Positions 7,140 through 15,434 of a stretch of DNA of 39,926 nucleotides are shown piece by piece. The stretch is from RGIG1681 sp045657465 (GTDB taxonomy: Bacteria > Bacillota > Clostridia > Christensenellales > UBA1242). The translations under genes were made by a program, and so were the position numbers. The stretch's first letter is position 1. Every line of letters starts with the position of its first letter. The stretch spans positions 1-39,926 of the forward strand of contig JAZOTD010000027.1 in NCBI GenBank assembly GCA_045657465.1. The letters run 5' to 3'. Below the pieces are notes generated by a model that was not told the DNA's origin, made no database searches, and saw nothing but the letters and a program-made list of their open reading frames with translations.

Positions 7140-7793
7140 TTAAATGTTTTTAGACTTAAGTTTCTTTTTTGTCTTTTTTATAAGACTTGCTTTGCTTTCT
7201 TTTCCAAGTAACAATCTTTCAATATTTTTTCTATGTGCATACCAAGTGAAGATAAATATTGCAAATAAAATCAAGCAAATAATCTTTCTATCATCAAGTG
7301 GAAGATTCATTCTTGCACGAACCCCTTCAACCACAGTAAGCGCCGTTATACATAAAAAGCTAACAACTGAACCATATTCAAAAATCGCCCAAATCACAGC
7401 ACCCGCACCAATACAAATCAAAGTCACAATTGGGTTTGATGCTAAAAACATGCCAAGCATTGTTGCGATACCCTTTCCACCTTTAAACCCAAACAATACA
7501 GGATAGATGTGACCAAGCATACTTGAAATGCCTGCAATGTAAAGCATAACATAATTATGCCCAAAAATATAAAAACTTGCAATTGCAGGAACAAATCCTT
7601 TAATCATATCAAGAGCAAGGTTCAACACACCAAACTTTAAGCCATAATTTCTCAAAATGTTAGTTGACCCCGGATTTCCACTACCAAGCTTGGTTATGTC
7701 ATCTTTTTTAGCTTTTGAAATCATTCTTGCAAATGAAATGTTTCCACAAAAATACGACACAATAACAACTAAAACAATGTGCCACCAAACCAT
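7140..7793 (-). CDS. plsY: Acyl-phosphate:glycerol-3-phosphate acyltransferase PlsY
   Basis: 217 residues, an integral membrane enzyme that makes lysophosphatidic acid from acyl-phosphate and glycerol-3-phosphate, the first step of phospholipid synthesis. The three conserved cytoplasmic motifs are visible: GSGNPGSTN (about 37-45), FGFKGGKGIAT (about 101-111), and the region around EYGSVVS. About five membrane spans are expected, with a basic C-terminal tail. An AAGGAG site precedes ATG. It lies 10 nt after der, an arrangement common in Firmicutes. Confidence 0.95.
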   Translation of the reverse strand: MVWWHIVLVVIVSYFCGNISFARMISKAKKDDITKLGSGNPGSTNILRNYGLKFGVLNLALDMIKGFVPAIASFYIFGHNYVMLYIAGISSMLGHIYPVLFGFKGGKGIATMLGMFLASNPIVTLICIGAGAVIWAIFEYGSVVSFLCITALTVVEGVRARMNLPLDDRKIICLILFAIFIFTWYAHRKNIERLLLGKESKASLIKKTKKKLKSKNI

Positions 7794-7803
7794 AAAACTC
7801 TCC

Positions 7804-9129
7804 TTATAAATCTTCTTCTTTCTTGCACTTCATTGTGATTCTAACAGGTGTTCCCGTAAAATCAAACGCTTTTCTAATATTGTTTTCCAAATATCTAAGA
7901 TAATTGTCTTCCATTAAAGTTGTGTCATTCACAAACAATGAAATTGTTGGCGGACACACGCCAGTCTGTGTTGCATAAAAAATACGCAATCTCTTATTTT
8001 TCTTGTATGCTGGTGCATTGATTGCATAAGCATCTTGAAGCACATCATTGAGTGCACCTGCAGAAATCTTTTTGTGAGCGTTTTCATACACAAGTTCAAT
8101 TGCTGGCATAAGTTTTTCAGTTCTCTTTCCAGTAAGTGCTGACAAATAAACTGATTTGTAATAAGACATAAATGCAAGTTCACTTGCAACTTTGTCTTCA
8201 AATTTTTTCATAGTGTTTGTTTCTTTTTCAATCAAGTCCCACTTGTTAAACACAATAACAGAAGGCTTGTTTTGTTCATCAATAAACCCAGCAATTTTTA
8301 GGTCTTGGTCAGAAATTTCTTCTGTTACATCAATAACCAAAACAACAACATCGGCATTTCTAATTGAATCTAGTGTTCTAATAATTGAATATCTTTCAAC
8401 AGTATTGTCTTCAATCTTGCGTTTTCTACGCATACCAGCAGTATCAATTAGTGAATATTTCTTTTTGTTATATTTAAATGGAATATCAACAGAATCTCTG
8501 GTTGTTCCTGCAATGTTTGAAACAATCACCCTTTCTTCGCCAATCATCTTGTTTATAAGACTAGATTTTCCTGCATTAGGTTTTCCAACAATCGCAATTT
8601 TGATTGAATCATCAATTTCTTTTGAAAGTTGTTCTTTTTCAAAACAAGCAACCACTTCATCAAGTAAATCTCCAACACCTTTGCCGTGAATTGATGACAC
8701 CAAAAATGGAGTGCCAAGACCAAGCTCATAATATTCATAAGCCAAAGTCTCGTCATAGTTATCGATTTTGTTAACAGCCAAAATAATTTTTTTGTTAGAC
8801 TTTCTTAAAATTTCAACAACTTCATGATCTTGAGATGTAAGCCCCGCCATGCCATCAACAACAAAGATTGTCACATCTGCCATTTCAATAGCAAGCTTTG
8901 CCTGTTTAACAATATTCACCGAAATTTCATCATCTTTATCAAAATCTAAACCACCCGTATCAATAAGTGTAAAGTTGTTGTCAAGCCAAGTTGCATGAGC
9001 AAAAATTCTATCACGAGTAACTCCTGGTTCATCGTTTACGATAGAAATACGTTTTCCTACTATTCTATTAAAAAGTGTCGACTTGCCAACGTTAGGGCGT
9101 CCAACAATCGCAACTAAAGGTTCTTTCAT
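7804..9129 (-). CDS. der: Ribosome-assembly GTPase Der (EngA)
   Basis: 441 residues with the tandem G domains unique to Der: P-loops GRPNVGKST (10-18) and GKPNAGKSS (182-190), each with DTGG or DTAGM switch II and NKxD (NKID, NKWD) motifs, then a C-terminal KH-like domain ending in basic residues. Der acts in maturation of the 50S subunit. A TAGGAG site sets the start. A sigma-A promoter directly upstream makes it first in the der-plsY operon. Confidence 0.97.
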   Translation of the reverse strand: MKEPLVAIVGRPNVGKSTLFNRIVGKRISIVNDEPGVTRDRIFAHATWLDNNFTLIDTGGLDFDKDDEISVNIVKQAKLAIEMADVTIFVVDGMAGLTSQDHEVVEILRKSNKKIILAVNKIDNYDETLAYEYYELGLGTPFLVSSIHGKGVGDLLDEVVACFEKEQLSKEIDDSIKIAIVGKPNAGKSSLINKMIGEERVIVSNIAGTTRDSVDIPFKYNKKKYSLIDTAGMRRKRKIEDNTVERYSIIRTLDSIRNADVVVLVIDVTEEISDQDLKIAGFIDEQNKPSVIVFNKWDLIEKETNTMKKFEDKVASELAFMSYYKSVYLSALTGKRTEKLMPAIELVYENAHKKISAGALNDVLQDAYAINAPAYKKNKRLRIFYATQTGVCPPTISLFVNDTTLMEDNYLRYLENNIRKAFDFTGTPVRITMKCKKEEDL

Positions 9130-9147
9130 AATAATCTCCTAATTATT

Positions 9148-9176
9148 ATTATAACCAAATTCATCACACTTGGCAA
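9148..9176 (-). promoter_or_regulatory. Sigma-A promoter of the der-plsY operon
   Basis: On the minus strand TTGCCA (9171-9176), 17-nt spacer, TATAAT (9148-9153). Confidence 0.82.
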
Positions 9177-9224
9177 GATTTTAAACTCAAGAAAATAGTT
9201 AATCTTTGTCTAAAACTTCGAGAA

Positions 9225-9255
9225 AATAAAAAGAGTTGAAGCATACATTCAACCC
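9225..9255 (-). terminator. Intrinsic terminator after spoIIP
   Basis: On the minus strand GGGTTGAA pairs with TTCAACTC around a 7-nt loop (9233-9255, one G-T pair), followed by TTTTTATT. Confidence 0.8.
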
Positions 9256-9267
9256 TTTTATACTTTG

Positions 9268-10434
9268 CTATTTAACTTTTTTCTTTCCAAATATCCCAGC
9301 AAACATTTCAGAGAAAAATCTGCCGACTTTATATCTTGCAGTTTTTGAACATGCAAGCACAACTACAAAGACTGCAAACACAACACCCAGCGTTCCAAGC
9401 ACCACCCAAAGTGTGTCATTTGAATTAACACTTTGAGCCTCATCACCATTTGATGACACCACCCCAGAAATGACATCATTAGAGCCATTTGATGTAAGTG
9501 AAACATCATTTAACGATTTGTCACTGGCATTATCAGTCCCATAAAGCACAACATCAACAACCTTTGCAAGATATTCAGTTGTTTTTAACACCAAATCTTT
9601 TTCAATGTTTTCACAACCCATTTCAAAAAGCATAGCTTTTGTTGAAAGTTGTTGATTGTAATTTCCCTTGCCAATATAAATATCTTTAACAAGTCCAGGA
9701 TAAGCCGAATCTGCATAAGCTTTTATAGAATATGCAAACTTTTTATTTTCTTCATAGTTTGCACTTGACGATCCCACAACCATTCTAACAGAACTCATTT
9801 GCTGTCCGTTCACTTTTGTCAAATATTCACTTCTTTTTGTCGAATCACGATGCAAATCAAAAATACCGTCAACACCTTGATTTAGAAGCGCGGCAGCTGT
9901 CACCTGGCTTCTAGTGTAAGCACCTGAATTGTGTGGCAAATGCAAATCTTCTCGATATAGAGCATCAATGCCCAGCTTTTCTAAATTTTTCACAAAAGAC
10001 TTTCCCACATCATGAATGCCACCTTTTCCATACACCGAATCAACTCCATCTGGAGTAAAATAACATTCATCATTGTGAGTGTGATAAACACCAACCTTTT
10101 TCTTTGAAGCTGCTTTCGCTATCTGCGATTCGTCTTTAGCTTTTATGTTATAGGTTGGAAGTTTTTCATCACGAATAAATTTTGCAATGGCTGTTTTATT
10201 TTTTTCATCAACATTCACAATCTCATAAAACTTGTTATCACCTGACAAATAATGGTCACCTTGACTAACATCATCACCTTTCAAAAACAAGACCTCACTT
10301 TTCGATTCATCAGCATAAATTGTGTAATATTTTTTTGAAACATCAGCGCCATTTGCATAACCACTAGCAGCGCTAACAGAAAGCACCAAAATCATACAAA
10401 TTGAAAAAATTATTGATAAAAATATTTTTTTCAT
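9268..10434 (-). CDS. spoIIP: Stage II sporulation protein P
   Basis: 388 residues. SpoIIP is the amidase/endopeptidase of the DMP complex that digests septal peptidoglycan during engulfment. Conserved zinc-site and active-site segments are HTHNDECYF (from residue 118) and GIFDLHRDS, with VVG and MLFEMGCE later. An N-terminal hydrophobic signal or anchor is followed by the enzyme domain, a Ser/Asn-rich linker, and a second span (about 348-370) with a basic tail, so both ends look membrane-bound. I chose the ATG at 10434: it lies 1 nt past the upstream stop and has an AAGGAG site, whereas a start at 10473 would overlap the neighbour. It is co-transcribed with the DUF1614 gene. Confidence 0.92.
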   Translation of the reverse strand: MKKIFLSIIFSICMILVLSVSAASGYANGADVSKKYYTIYADESKSEVLFLKGDDVSQGDHYLSGDNKFYEIVNVDEKNKTAIAKFIRDEKLPTYNIKAKDESQIAKAASKKKVGVYHTHNDECYFTPDGVDSVYGKGGIHDVGKSFVKNLEKLGIDALYREDLHLPHNSGAYTRSQVTAAALLNQGVDGIFDLHRDSTKRSEYLTKVNGQQMSSVRMVVGSSSANYEENKKFAYSIKAYADSAYPGLVKDIYIGKGNYNQQLSTKAMLFEMGCENIEKDLVLKTTEYLAKVVDVVLYGTDNASDKSLNDVSLTSNGSNDVISGVVSSNGDEAQSVNSNDTLWVVLGTLGVVFAVFVVVLACSKTARYKVGRFFSEMFAGIFGKKKVK

Positions 10435-10435
10435 A

Positions 10436-11233
10436 CTACTTATTCTCCTTTGCATAATTTTTAATAATTTCATGTTTTGTGGTTGTTTTTCTATTATTTT
10501 TATTTGTTTTTGCGGTTTTTGATAACCCCAAATCTTCTTTTATATTTTCTGCAGAATGCTTTTCATGGTTAAGTTTTCCATTCTTTTCTGAATCATAAGT
10601 ATGCGTTTCATAATTGAATTTTTTCTTTTCTTTATCTGGTGCAGCCATTTGAAAACATCTGCCAAGAAATTCTGCAACTGCCACCGACACAACAATTGCA
10701 ACAACATAGGTTCCAAAAGCACCACCCACCCCTAAACCTAAAATTGAAGGTGTGTCTTTTGCAAAGTTAATAATCCATTGCACAAGTTGCGCTAAAGTGA
10801 CACCAAATAAGCAAGCAATAAAAGCATTGCGTCTACTCCTTCCAAGCACATATGCAATCACTCCAGCAACAATCCCATAAACAAACATATTGTCAATAAT
10901 CACTGCTTCGGGATCTGCAGGAAGCAACCATTCAAGAACATAAACCAAACCAGCAACAATAATAGTTCCTAGAAATGCTCTAAGCAAATCTCTTGACCAA
11001 CCACAAGAAATCAGCATATAAACCGACAATGCAAGTGGAATTAAGAATCCACCTATTGAAAAACAAAAATATTCTCCAATCCAAATAGGCGGAATCACCA
11101 ACCCAATGCAAATTAAAATTAAAATAATCAGTGCTTCTTTATCACTCAATCGCAACCCGTCCAAAATTTTCTGCCCTGCACCAAACATAATAAGCAGAAT
11201 AATCGTCGTAATAATAATTAAACTCGCTGACAT
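10436..11233 (-). CDS. DUF1614 family membrane protein
   Basis: 265 residues. About seven hydrophobic segments fill residues 1-205, then comes a long Lys/Asn/Thr-rich cytoplasmic tail (about 206-265). The pattern fits the uncharacterised DUF1614 family; this is recognition from sequence character and not a search result. Its stop codon is separated from the spoIIP ATG by one base, so the two are translationally linked and a sporulation role beside SpoIIP is likely. The AAGGAG site lies inside a 14-bp hairpin with a T run immediately before ATG. Confidence 0.7.
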   Translation of the reverse strand: MSASLIIITTIILLIMFGAGQKILDGLRLSDKEALIILILICIGLVIPPIWIGEYFCFSIGGFLIPLALSVYMLISCGWSRDLLRAFLGTIIVAGLVYVLEWLLPADPEAVIIDNMFVYGIVAGVIAYVLGRSRRNAFIACLFGVTLAQLVQWIINFAKDTPSILGLGVGGAFGTYVVAIVVSVAVAEFLGRCFQMAAPDKEKKKFNYETHTYDSEKNGKLNHEKHSAENIKEDLGLSKTAKTNKNNRKTTTKHEIIKNYAKENK

Positions 11234-11237
11234 AAAA

Positions 11238-11270
11238 AATCTCCTTTACATGTAGTATGTAAAAGAGATT
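11238..11270 (-). terminator. Hairpin ending the feo-rluA unit and covering the next ribosome site
   Basis: On the minus strand a 14-bp stem (one G-T pair) with loop ACTAC spans 11270-11238 and is followed directly by TTTTTTATG, where ATG starts the DUF1614 gene. It has the form of an intrinsic terminator for rluA, but its 3' arm contains the GGAGA Shine-Dalgarno of the DUF1614-spoIIP operon. The loop region also reads CATACTA, the Bacillus sigma-G -10 sequence, without a convincing -35. Confidence 0.65.
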
Positions 11271-11289
11271 AATTTTTTATTACACAGTT

Positions 11290-12162
11290 TTATAAATTTT
11301 TACAATTTTTGACAAAGTCAATTTTCTCTGTGTCTAGCTCAATGATTTTTCCGTCTAAATATTTTAACAAGCCATCCTTTAAATTAAACTGAATTTTATA
11401 TGCCCACAAACATTGTTTTTTCTTTTTGAAAATTTTATTAATTTTCGAATCACCATATTTTTCATCACCAATTACAAAATTTCCAATATGTGCAAGATGG
11501 GCACGAATTTGATGAGTTTTTCCAGTTACAAGTTTTACCTCAAGCAATGACACATCATCATATTTTTGAACGACACGATAATTTGTTTGAATTTTTTCAT
11601 AGCCTGTTTGCTTATCATTTAGCACATAAACCCTTGATTGTTTATCATCTTTTTTAAGATATGCAACAAGTTCCGCTTTCTCCAGTAAAGGCATTCCATA
11701 AACCAGCGCTAAATAAAATTTATCAATAGTTCGATTTTTAAATGCATAATCAAGCTCATTTTTCGCTTGATTATTTTTAGCAAAAACAACTAGCCCACCG
11801 GTATTTCTATCAAGCCTATGAACAGCAAACACTTTCAAATTAATCTTTTTTTCAATAAATTCTTTAAGCCCCGAACCAAATTCATTAACCGTTTCAACAC
11901 CTTGTGGTTTGTTTACAACAATAATATTTTCATCCTGATACAAAATCTCAATATCAATTTCAAAATATTTGTCTTGCAAATAAATTTCAACAACCTGCCC
12001 AGCCGTTAAAATCATATCTGTCTTAATTCTAACACCATCAACTTTTATATCTTTATTTTTCATTGCAGACTTGATCACTGACAATGAAACATTAGATAAT
12101 CTCATCGCAAGAAATGAAGATAATTTAATTTCTTTATCAACTTCAAATTTTTCTACACGCAC
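11290..12162 (-). CDS. RluA family pseudouridine synthase
   Basis: 290 residues. An N-terminal S4-like RNA-binding region (about 12-65) is followed by the RluA catalytic domain with HRLDRNTGG (115-123; D118 catalytic), then LVTGKTHQIRAHL. It isomerises uridine in rRNA or tRNA; the target cannot be fixed from sequence. The start is GTG at 12162, supported by AGAGGA 8 nt upstream inside the end of feoB, so the genes overlap by 20 nt and are translated from one message. Pairing with feoAB is unusual and probably incidental. Confidence 0.92.
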   Translation of the reverse strand: MRVEKFEVDKEIKLSSFLAMRLSNVSLSVIKSAMKNKDIKVDGVRIKTDMILTAGQVVEIYLQDKYFEIDIEILYQDENIIVVNKPQGVETVNEFGSGLKEFIEKKINLKVFAVHRLDRNTGGLVVFAKNNQAKNELDYAFKNRTIDKFYLALVYGMPLLEKAELVAYLKKDDKQSRVYVLNDKQTGYEKIQTNYRVVQKYDDVSLLEVKLVTGKTHQIRAHLAHIGNFVIGDEKYGDSKINKIFKKKKQCLWAYKIQFNLKDGLLKYLDGKIIELDTEKIDFVKNCKNL

Positions 12163-14044
12163 AACAATTTCCTCTACATGTCTTTTTCTTTTTTAATTTT
12201 ATCACAACATAAGCAAGAATATCAACAACTAAAATAACCAATGCCCAAATTAAAATTGTTGGATAAGTAAGAGTTTTATACACAATAAAAGCAACAACAA
12301 ATGCTAAAAGAAATTGCATCACAAAAACATACAAAGCACTTTTCAATCCCAACTCATTTTTTATAGAAACTAAAGCCGAAACGCATGGTGAATAAATTAA
12401 AATAAAAACTAAAAATACAATTGACGTCACCGGTGAAAACATACACATTGAACTTGATAATTTTAATGATTCAGTCAATAAAAAAGTTGAACCAGAAACA
12501 CCATTTAGCATAGAAAGAACAACTACTATCATCTCTTTGGCAACAACACCAGAAAATATCGCCACAACAATTCCAGCTGTCCCGAGTCCAATAAGACTAA
12601 AAATAGGAACAAATAAATTTGACAAAATATAGAGCATAGATTTATTAAAATTTTTATTATTTAAATATTTAAAGTCAAAACTAAAATTCTGCATAATCCA
12701 TATAATTACACTGAAAAATAATATCAAAGAACCTACTTTAATTAAAAATTCTTTTATAATAATCCAAGCATCAACCATGCATTTTTTTATACTAGGAAGT
12801 CTATATTTTGGCATTTCTAAAATAAATAAATCATCTTTTGTTGGGATGAATTTTTTATAAATAAGAGCAAATAAAAAAATTAACACTACAGAGAAAACAT
12901 ACAACAAAAAAACAAATATATATTTATACTTTTCAAAAAACAAAGATGAAATAACTAAAAACACAGGCAGCTTTGCTGAACACGATGAAAATGGCAAAAG
13001 CAATGCTGTTCTCTTTCTCAAATTCTTATTTTCCAAATTTCGAGTAGTTATCACCGCCGAAGTCGTGCAACCATATCCCATAAAAATACTGAAGAGTGAT
13101 TTTCCTGTTAAACCAACTTTTTTTAAAGCACCATCAAACATAAACGCTATTCGACTCATCAAACCACATTCTTCAATCAAATTAAAAAAGAACATCAATA
13201 TAACTATTTGCGGAAGAAATGAAAACACATTTAAAATAGAACCAAATACAGCTTCATTAATTATCGTTTTTAAAATTATATTAATATTTGTGCAATTAAT
13301 TATATATCGCAATTTGTCCACAATATTATTTAAAATTGATATAAATATCGAAGATATAGCCCCACCAATTGCACCAAACGCAAACCAAAATATAAATAAA
13401 ATTAGCATTATAAAGAACGGTAAAAACAAAAACTTATTTAAAATAAATTTATCAATTTTATCCGTTGCATTATACGGATTAAAATTATTATTTTCCGCAC
13501 ATTTTTGTATAATATTATTAATTTGTGGCACTATTTTTATTATTTTTGATTTATTTTGCGTTTTTTCTATTTTATAAAAGTATTCAATTTCTTTCTTCAC
13601 TCCATTTATTGAGTGTTTTTTTCTTGCATCAATTTCAATAATTTTTACGCCAAGCATCTCGGCTAGTTTTTTATAATTAAACAACCTACACTCTGTCGAC
13701 ATATTAATAACAACTACCACATTTAAATTAAGTTTTAAAAGTTCAAATGTTAGTTTTAAATTTCGCTTGAGATTATTTGCATCACAAATATTTATTACAA
13801 GAGCGTCTTTATTTTTCAACAAAAAATCTTTTGTTATCTTTTCTTCATTTGAATAACTTTCTAATGAATATATTCCTGGCAAATCAACAACTTCATATTC
13901 TGCACCACAAAATTTATATTTAGATATTTTTTCGCCAACTGTAACTCCATGCCAATTGCTCACCTTTTCAGTTGATCCTGTCATCGTGTTAAACAATGTC
14001 GTCTTGCCAGTATTTGGATTACCAATCAAAATAACTCTATTCAA
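12143..14044 (-). CDS. feoB: Ferrous iron transporter FeoB
   Basis: 633 residues. The N-terminal G domain has GNPNTGKT (8-15), VDLPGIY, and a GTVG-like switch written HGVTVGE, then a helical GDI-like spacer and a membrane domain with two Gate repeats (MGYGCTTSAV and the segment around ATAGIVVAI/VVAKEM). It moves Fe2+ across the membrane. The C terminus carries a Cys cluster (CRGNCCAC) typical of many FeoB tails. It starts at TTG, whose bases overlap the feoA stop (TTGA), with GGTG upstream. The sequence is unusually AT-rich, giving many Asn, Lys and Ile codons. Confidence 0.95.
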   Translation of the reverse strand: MNRVILIGNPNTGKTTLFNTMTGSTEKVSNWHGVTVGEKISKYKFCGAEYEVVDLPGIYSLESYSNEEKITKDFLLKNKDALVINICDANNLKRNLKLTFELLKLNLNVVVVINMSTECRLFNYKKLAEMLGVKIIEIDARKKHSINGVKKEIEYFYKIEKTQNKSKIIKIVPQINNIIQKCAENNNFNPYNATDKIDKFILNKFLFLPFFIMLILFIFWFAFGAIGGAISSIFISILNNIVDKLRYIINCTNINIILKTIINEAVFGSILNVFSFLPQIVILMFFFNLIEECGLMSRIAFMFDGALKKVGLTGKSLFSIFMGYGCTTSAVITTRNLENKNLRKRTALLLPFSSCSAKLPVFLVISSLFFEKYKYIFVFLLYVFSVVLIFLFALIYKKFIPTKDDLFILEMPKYRLPSIKKCMVDAWIIIKEFLIKVGSLILFFSVIIWIMQNFSFDFKYLNNKNFNKSMLYILSNLFVPIFSLIGLGTAGIVVAIFSGVVAKEMIVVVLSMLNGVSGSTFLLTESLKLSSSMCMFSPVTSIVFLVFILIYSPCVSALVSIKNELGLKSALYVFVMQFLLAFVVAFIVYKTLTYPTILIWALVILVVDILAYVVIKLKKKKTCRGNCCACRKI

Positions 14045-14271
14045 TTTTTCACCACCACTTGTTTTGCAATTTCAACATCTAGAGCATAATTTACGCCACA
14101 CACTTTTACCAAGATAGATTTGTTTTGATAGTTATATTTTAATAATTTTATTTTTTCATTTTTAACAAATCCCAAATTCTCTAAATGCAATTTTATTTTA
14201 TTTATTGTTAAAAGTTTTTCTATAACATAATCTTTGCCTATCCGACAATCAGTTAACACCATTTCACTCAT
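14041..14271 (-). CDS. feoA: FeoA domain protein
   Basis: 76 residues, SH3-like fold, an accessory factor thought to bind FeoB. It matches FeoA in size, in the central HLENLGFVKNEKIKLL segment, and in the ending in which the G..YALDVEIA motif is followed by a valine-rich tail. It overlaps feoB by 4 nt. No Shine-Dalgarno precedes ATG at 14271; a second ATG three codons in is possible. The nrdR terminator ends just upstream, so a promoter must lie within about 40 bp, but none with good hexamers is visible. Confidence 0.88.
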   Translation of the reverse strand: MSEMVLTDCRIGKDYVIEKLLTINKIKLHLENLGFVKNEKIKLLKYNYQNKSILVKVCGVNYALDVEIAKQVVVKN

Positions 14272-14295
14272 GTTAAATTTTATTATTTTTGCAAT

Positions 14296-14322
14296 AAAAA
14301 AAGAACTTGAAATTCAAGCTCT
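14296..14322 (-). terminator. Intrinsic terminator after nrdR
   Basis: On the minus strand AGAGCTTGA pairs with TCAAGTTCT (one G-T pair, 3-nt loop), followed by a T7 run. Confidence 0.8.
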
Positions 14323-14326
14323 TTTA

Positions 14327-14854
14327 TTATTTTTTCTTTGAAACTTTTTTCTTTGTTTCATTTTTAGCAGAATCAATAACTGAAGCCGTTTGTTCACCCT
14401 TTAACATTTCTTCAAAGTCATTAATAAAATCAAAAAATGTTGTGATGTCTTTAAACTTTTTATAAACTGCTGCAAATCTAATATATGAAACTTCATCAAG
14501 TTCTTTCAACCCTTCCATAACATACTCACCAATTAGTTTTGATGAAACTTCTTCACTTAATTGATTGTATACCTTCTTTTCAATTTCAGAAACAAGCTTA
14601 TCAATATCAGCCATTGCAACAGGTCTTTTTTCACACGATTTAACAATACCACTTTTAACCTTACTCGCAGAAAAACGTTCTCTATTTCCATTGTTTTTTA
14701 CAACCATAACAGGCGTAACTTCAATTGTTTCATAAGTATTAAATCTTCTGCCACAGCCAAGACATTCTCTTCTTCTTCTAATAGCATTCATTTCTTCACT
14801 TGCACGTGAATCGGTAACTTTGCTTTCTTCAGAGCCACAATAAACACACTTCAT
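14327..14854 (-). CDS. nrdR: Transcriptional repressor NrdR
   Basis: 175 residues. NrdR represses ribonucleotide reductase genes in response to ATP/dATP. The zinc ribbon uses C3, C6, C31 and C34 (MKCVYCG, ECLGCGRRF), followed by RRRR and the ATP-cone domain (about 49-139). A Lys-rich C-terminal extension (about 150-175) goes beyond the usual end. I chose the ATG at 14854 because GAGGAAA is placed correctly and the zinc ribbon starts there; an upstream ATG at 14884 would put the start inside the promoter. Confidence 0.95.
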   Translation of the reverse strand: MKCVYCGSEESKVTDSRASEEMNAIRRRRECLGCGRRFNTYETIEVTPVMVVKNNGNRERFSASKVKSGIVKSCEKRPVAMADIDKLVSEIEKKVYNQLSEEVSSKLIGEYVMEGLKELDEVSYIRFAAVYKKFKDITTFFDFINDFEEMLKGEQTASVIDSAKNETKKKVSKKK

Positions 14855-14875
14855 AATAGTTTTCCTCGTAATGCT

Positions 14876-14904
14876 ATAATACACGGAAATCTATCATTTT
14901 GCAA
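14876..14904 (-). promoter_or_regulatory. Sigma-A promoter of nrdR
   Basis: On the minus strand TTGCAA (14899-14904), 17-nt spacer, TATTAT (14876-14881). It lies directly behind the ylmC stop codon and shows that nrdR is not only read through from ylmC. Confidence 0.75.
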
Positions 14905-14905
14905 G

Positions 14906-15343
14906 TTATTTATATTTTTTATTGTCAATTCGTTTATATCTTACAAATGAGCCGTTATTCACTCTTTTTAATTTCACATCTTGAGATTTTGATTTTTGAT
15001 CACCGGCAACAATATAGCGCATGGTTACATCTCCACCACCAAGCTTTGTCTGATTTGCCTTGTTTGAATAAATTTCATTATAACCCGCATGAATTTGAAG
15101 TCTGCTTTCATCTAAAACTGGCAAGCAAACCAAAACAACATCATTGCCAATTTTTTTCACCTTTTCAAGCGGAACAAATATATCTTCACTTTTGCGAAAG
15201 ATTTTCTTTTCCCCCGGAACAATAACCCCTCTAATAATTCCACTTGTCACATCAAATAAAATATCAACAGCTCTGCCTAGTTTTTTACCATCAACAATAT
15301 TAATTATTTCTTTTTCCTTTAAATCAGTATATGATATCTCCAT
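14906..15343 (-). CDS. ylmC: YlmC/YmxH family PRC-barrel sporulation protein
   Basis: 145 residues. The first 85 or so fit the YlmC/YmxH family (MEISYTDLKEKEIINIVDGK, then GRAVDILFD and IRGVIVPG), a small PRC-barrel protein encoded next to sigG and sigE in spore formers; its function is poorly known. The last 55 residues form a basic, Lys-rich extension with no motif I recognise. There is no Shine-Dalgarno: TATAAT lies at 15349-15354, five bases from ATG, so the message may be leaderless. Its position between sigG and nrdR keeps the standard neighbourhood. Confidence 0.85.
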   Translation of the reverse strand: MEISYTDLKEKEIINIVDGKKLGRAVDILFDVTSGIIRGVIVPGEKKIFRKSEDIFVPLEKVKKIGNDVVLVCLPVLDESRLQIHAGYNEIYSNKANQTKLGGGDVTMRYIVAGDQKSKSQDVKLKRVNNGSFVRYKRIDNKKYK

Positions 15344-15381
15344 ATTAAATTATATTCAAAATCTTTAAGATGTAACACTTA

Positions 15382-15413
15382 TGAATATTTTTTTGCTCGG
15401 TATGGAAAAATAA
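15382..15413 (+). promoter_or_regulatory. Forespore-type promoter of sigG
   Basis: TGAATA (15382-15387) matches the sigma-G/sigma-F type -35, and GGAAAAATAA (15404-15413) resembles the sigma-F -10 (GGNRANAMTW, 8 of 10), with 16 nt between. sigG is transcribed by sigma-F and then by itself in Bacillus. The match is moderate. Confidence 0.4.
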
Positions 15414-15434
15414 ACATATAGGAGCGAAACACTA

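Noticed and set aside
10434..10473. A longer SpoIIP starting at 10473
   Set aside because: It would overlap the DUF1614 gene by 38 nt without a ribosome site, while the ATG at 10434 has AAGGAG and sits one base after the upstream stop.
12143..14271. Horizontal transfer of the feo genes because they are more AT-rich than neighbours
   Set aside because: The bias is what a long membrane protein in this genome would show, and the genes are tightly overlapped with rluA; no flanking repeats or mobility genes are seen.
14272..14300. A Fur box or iron riboswitch ahead of feoA
   Set aside because: Only about 25 bp separate the nrdR terminator from feoA and no Fur-like palindrome or structured leader is visible.
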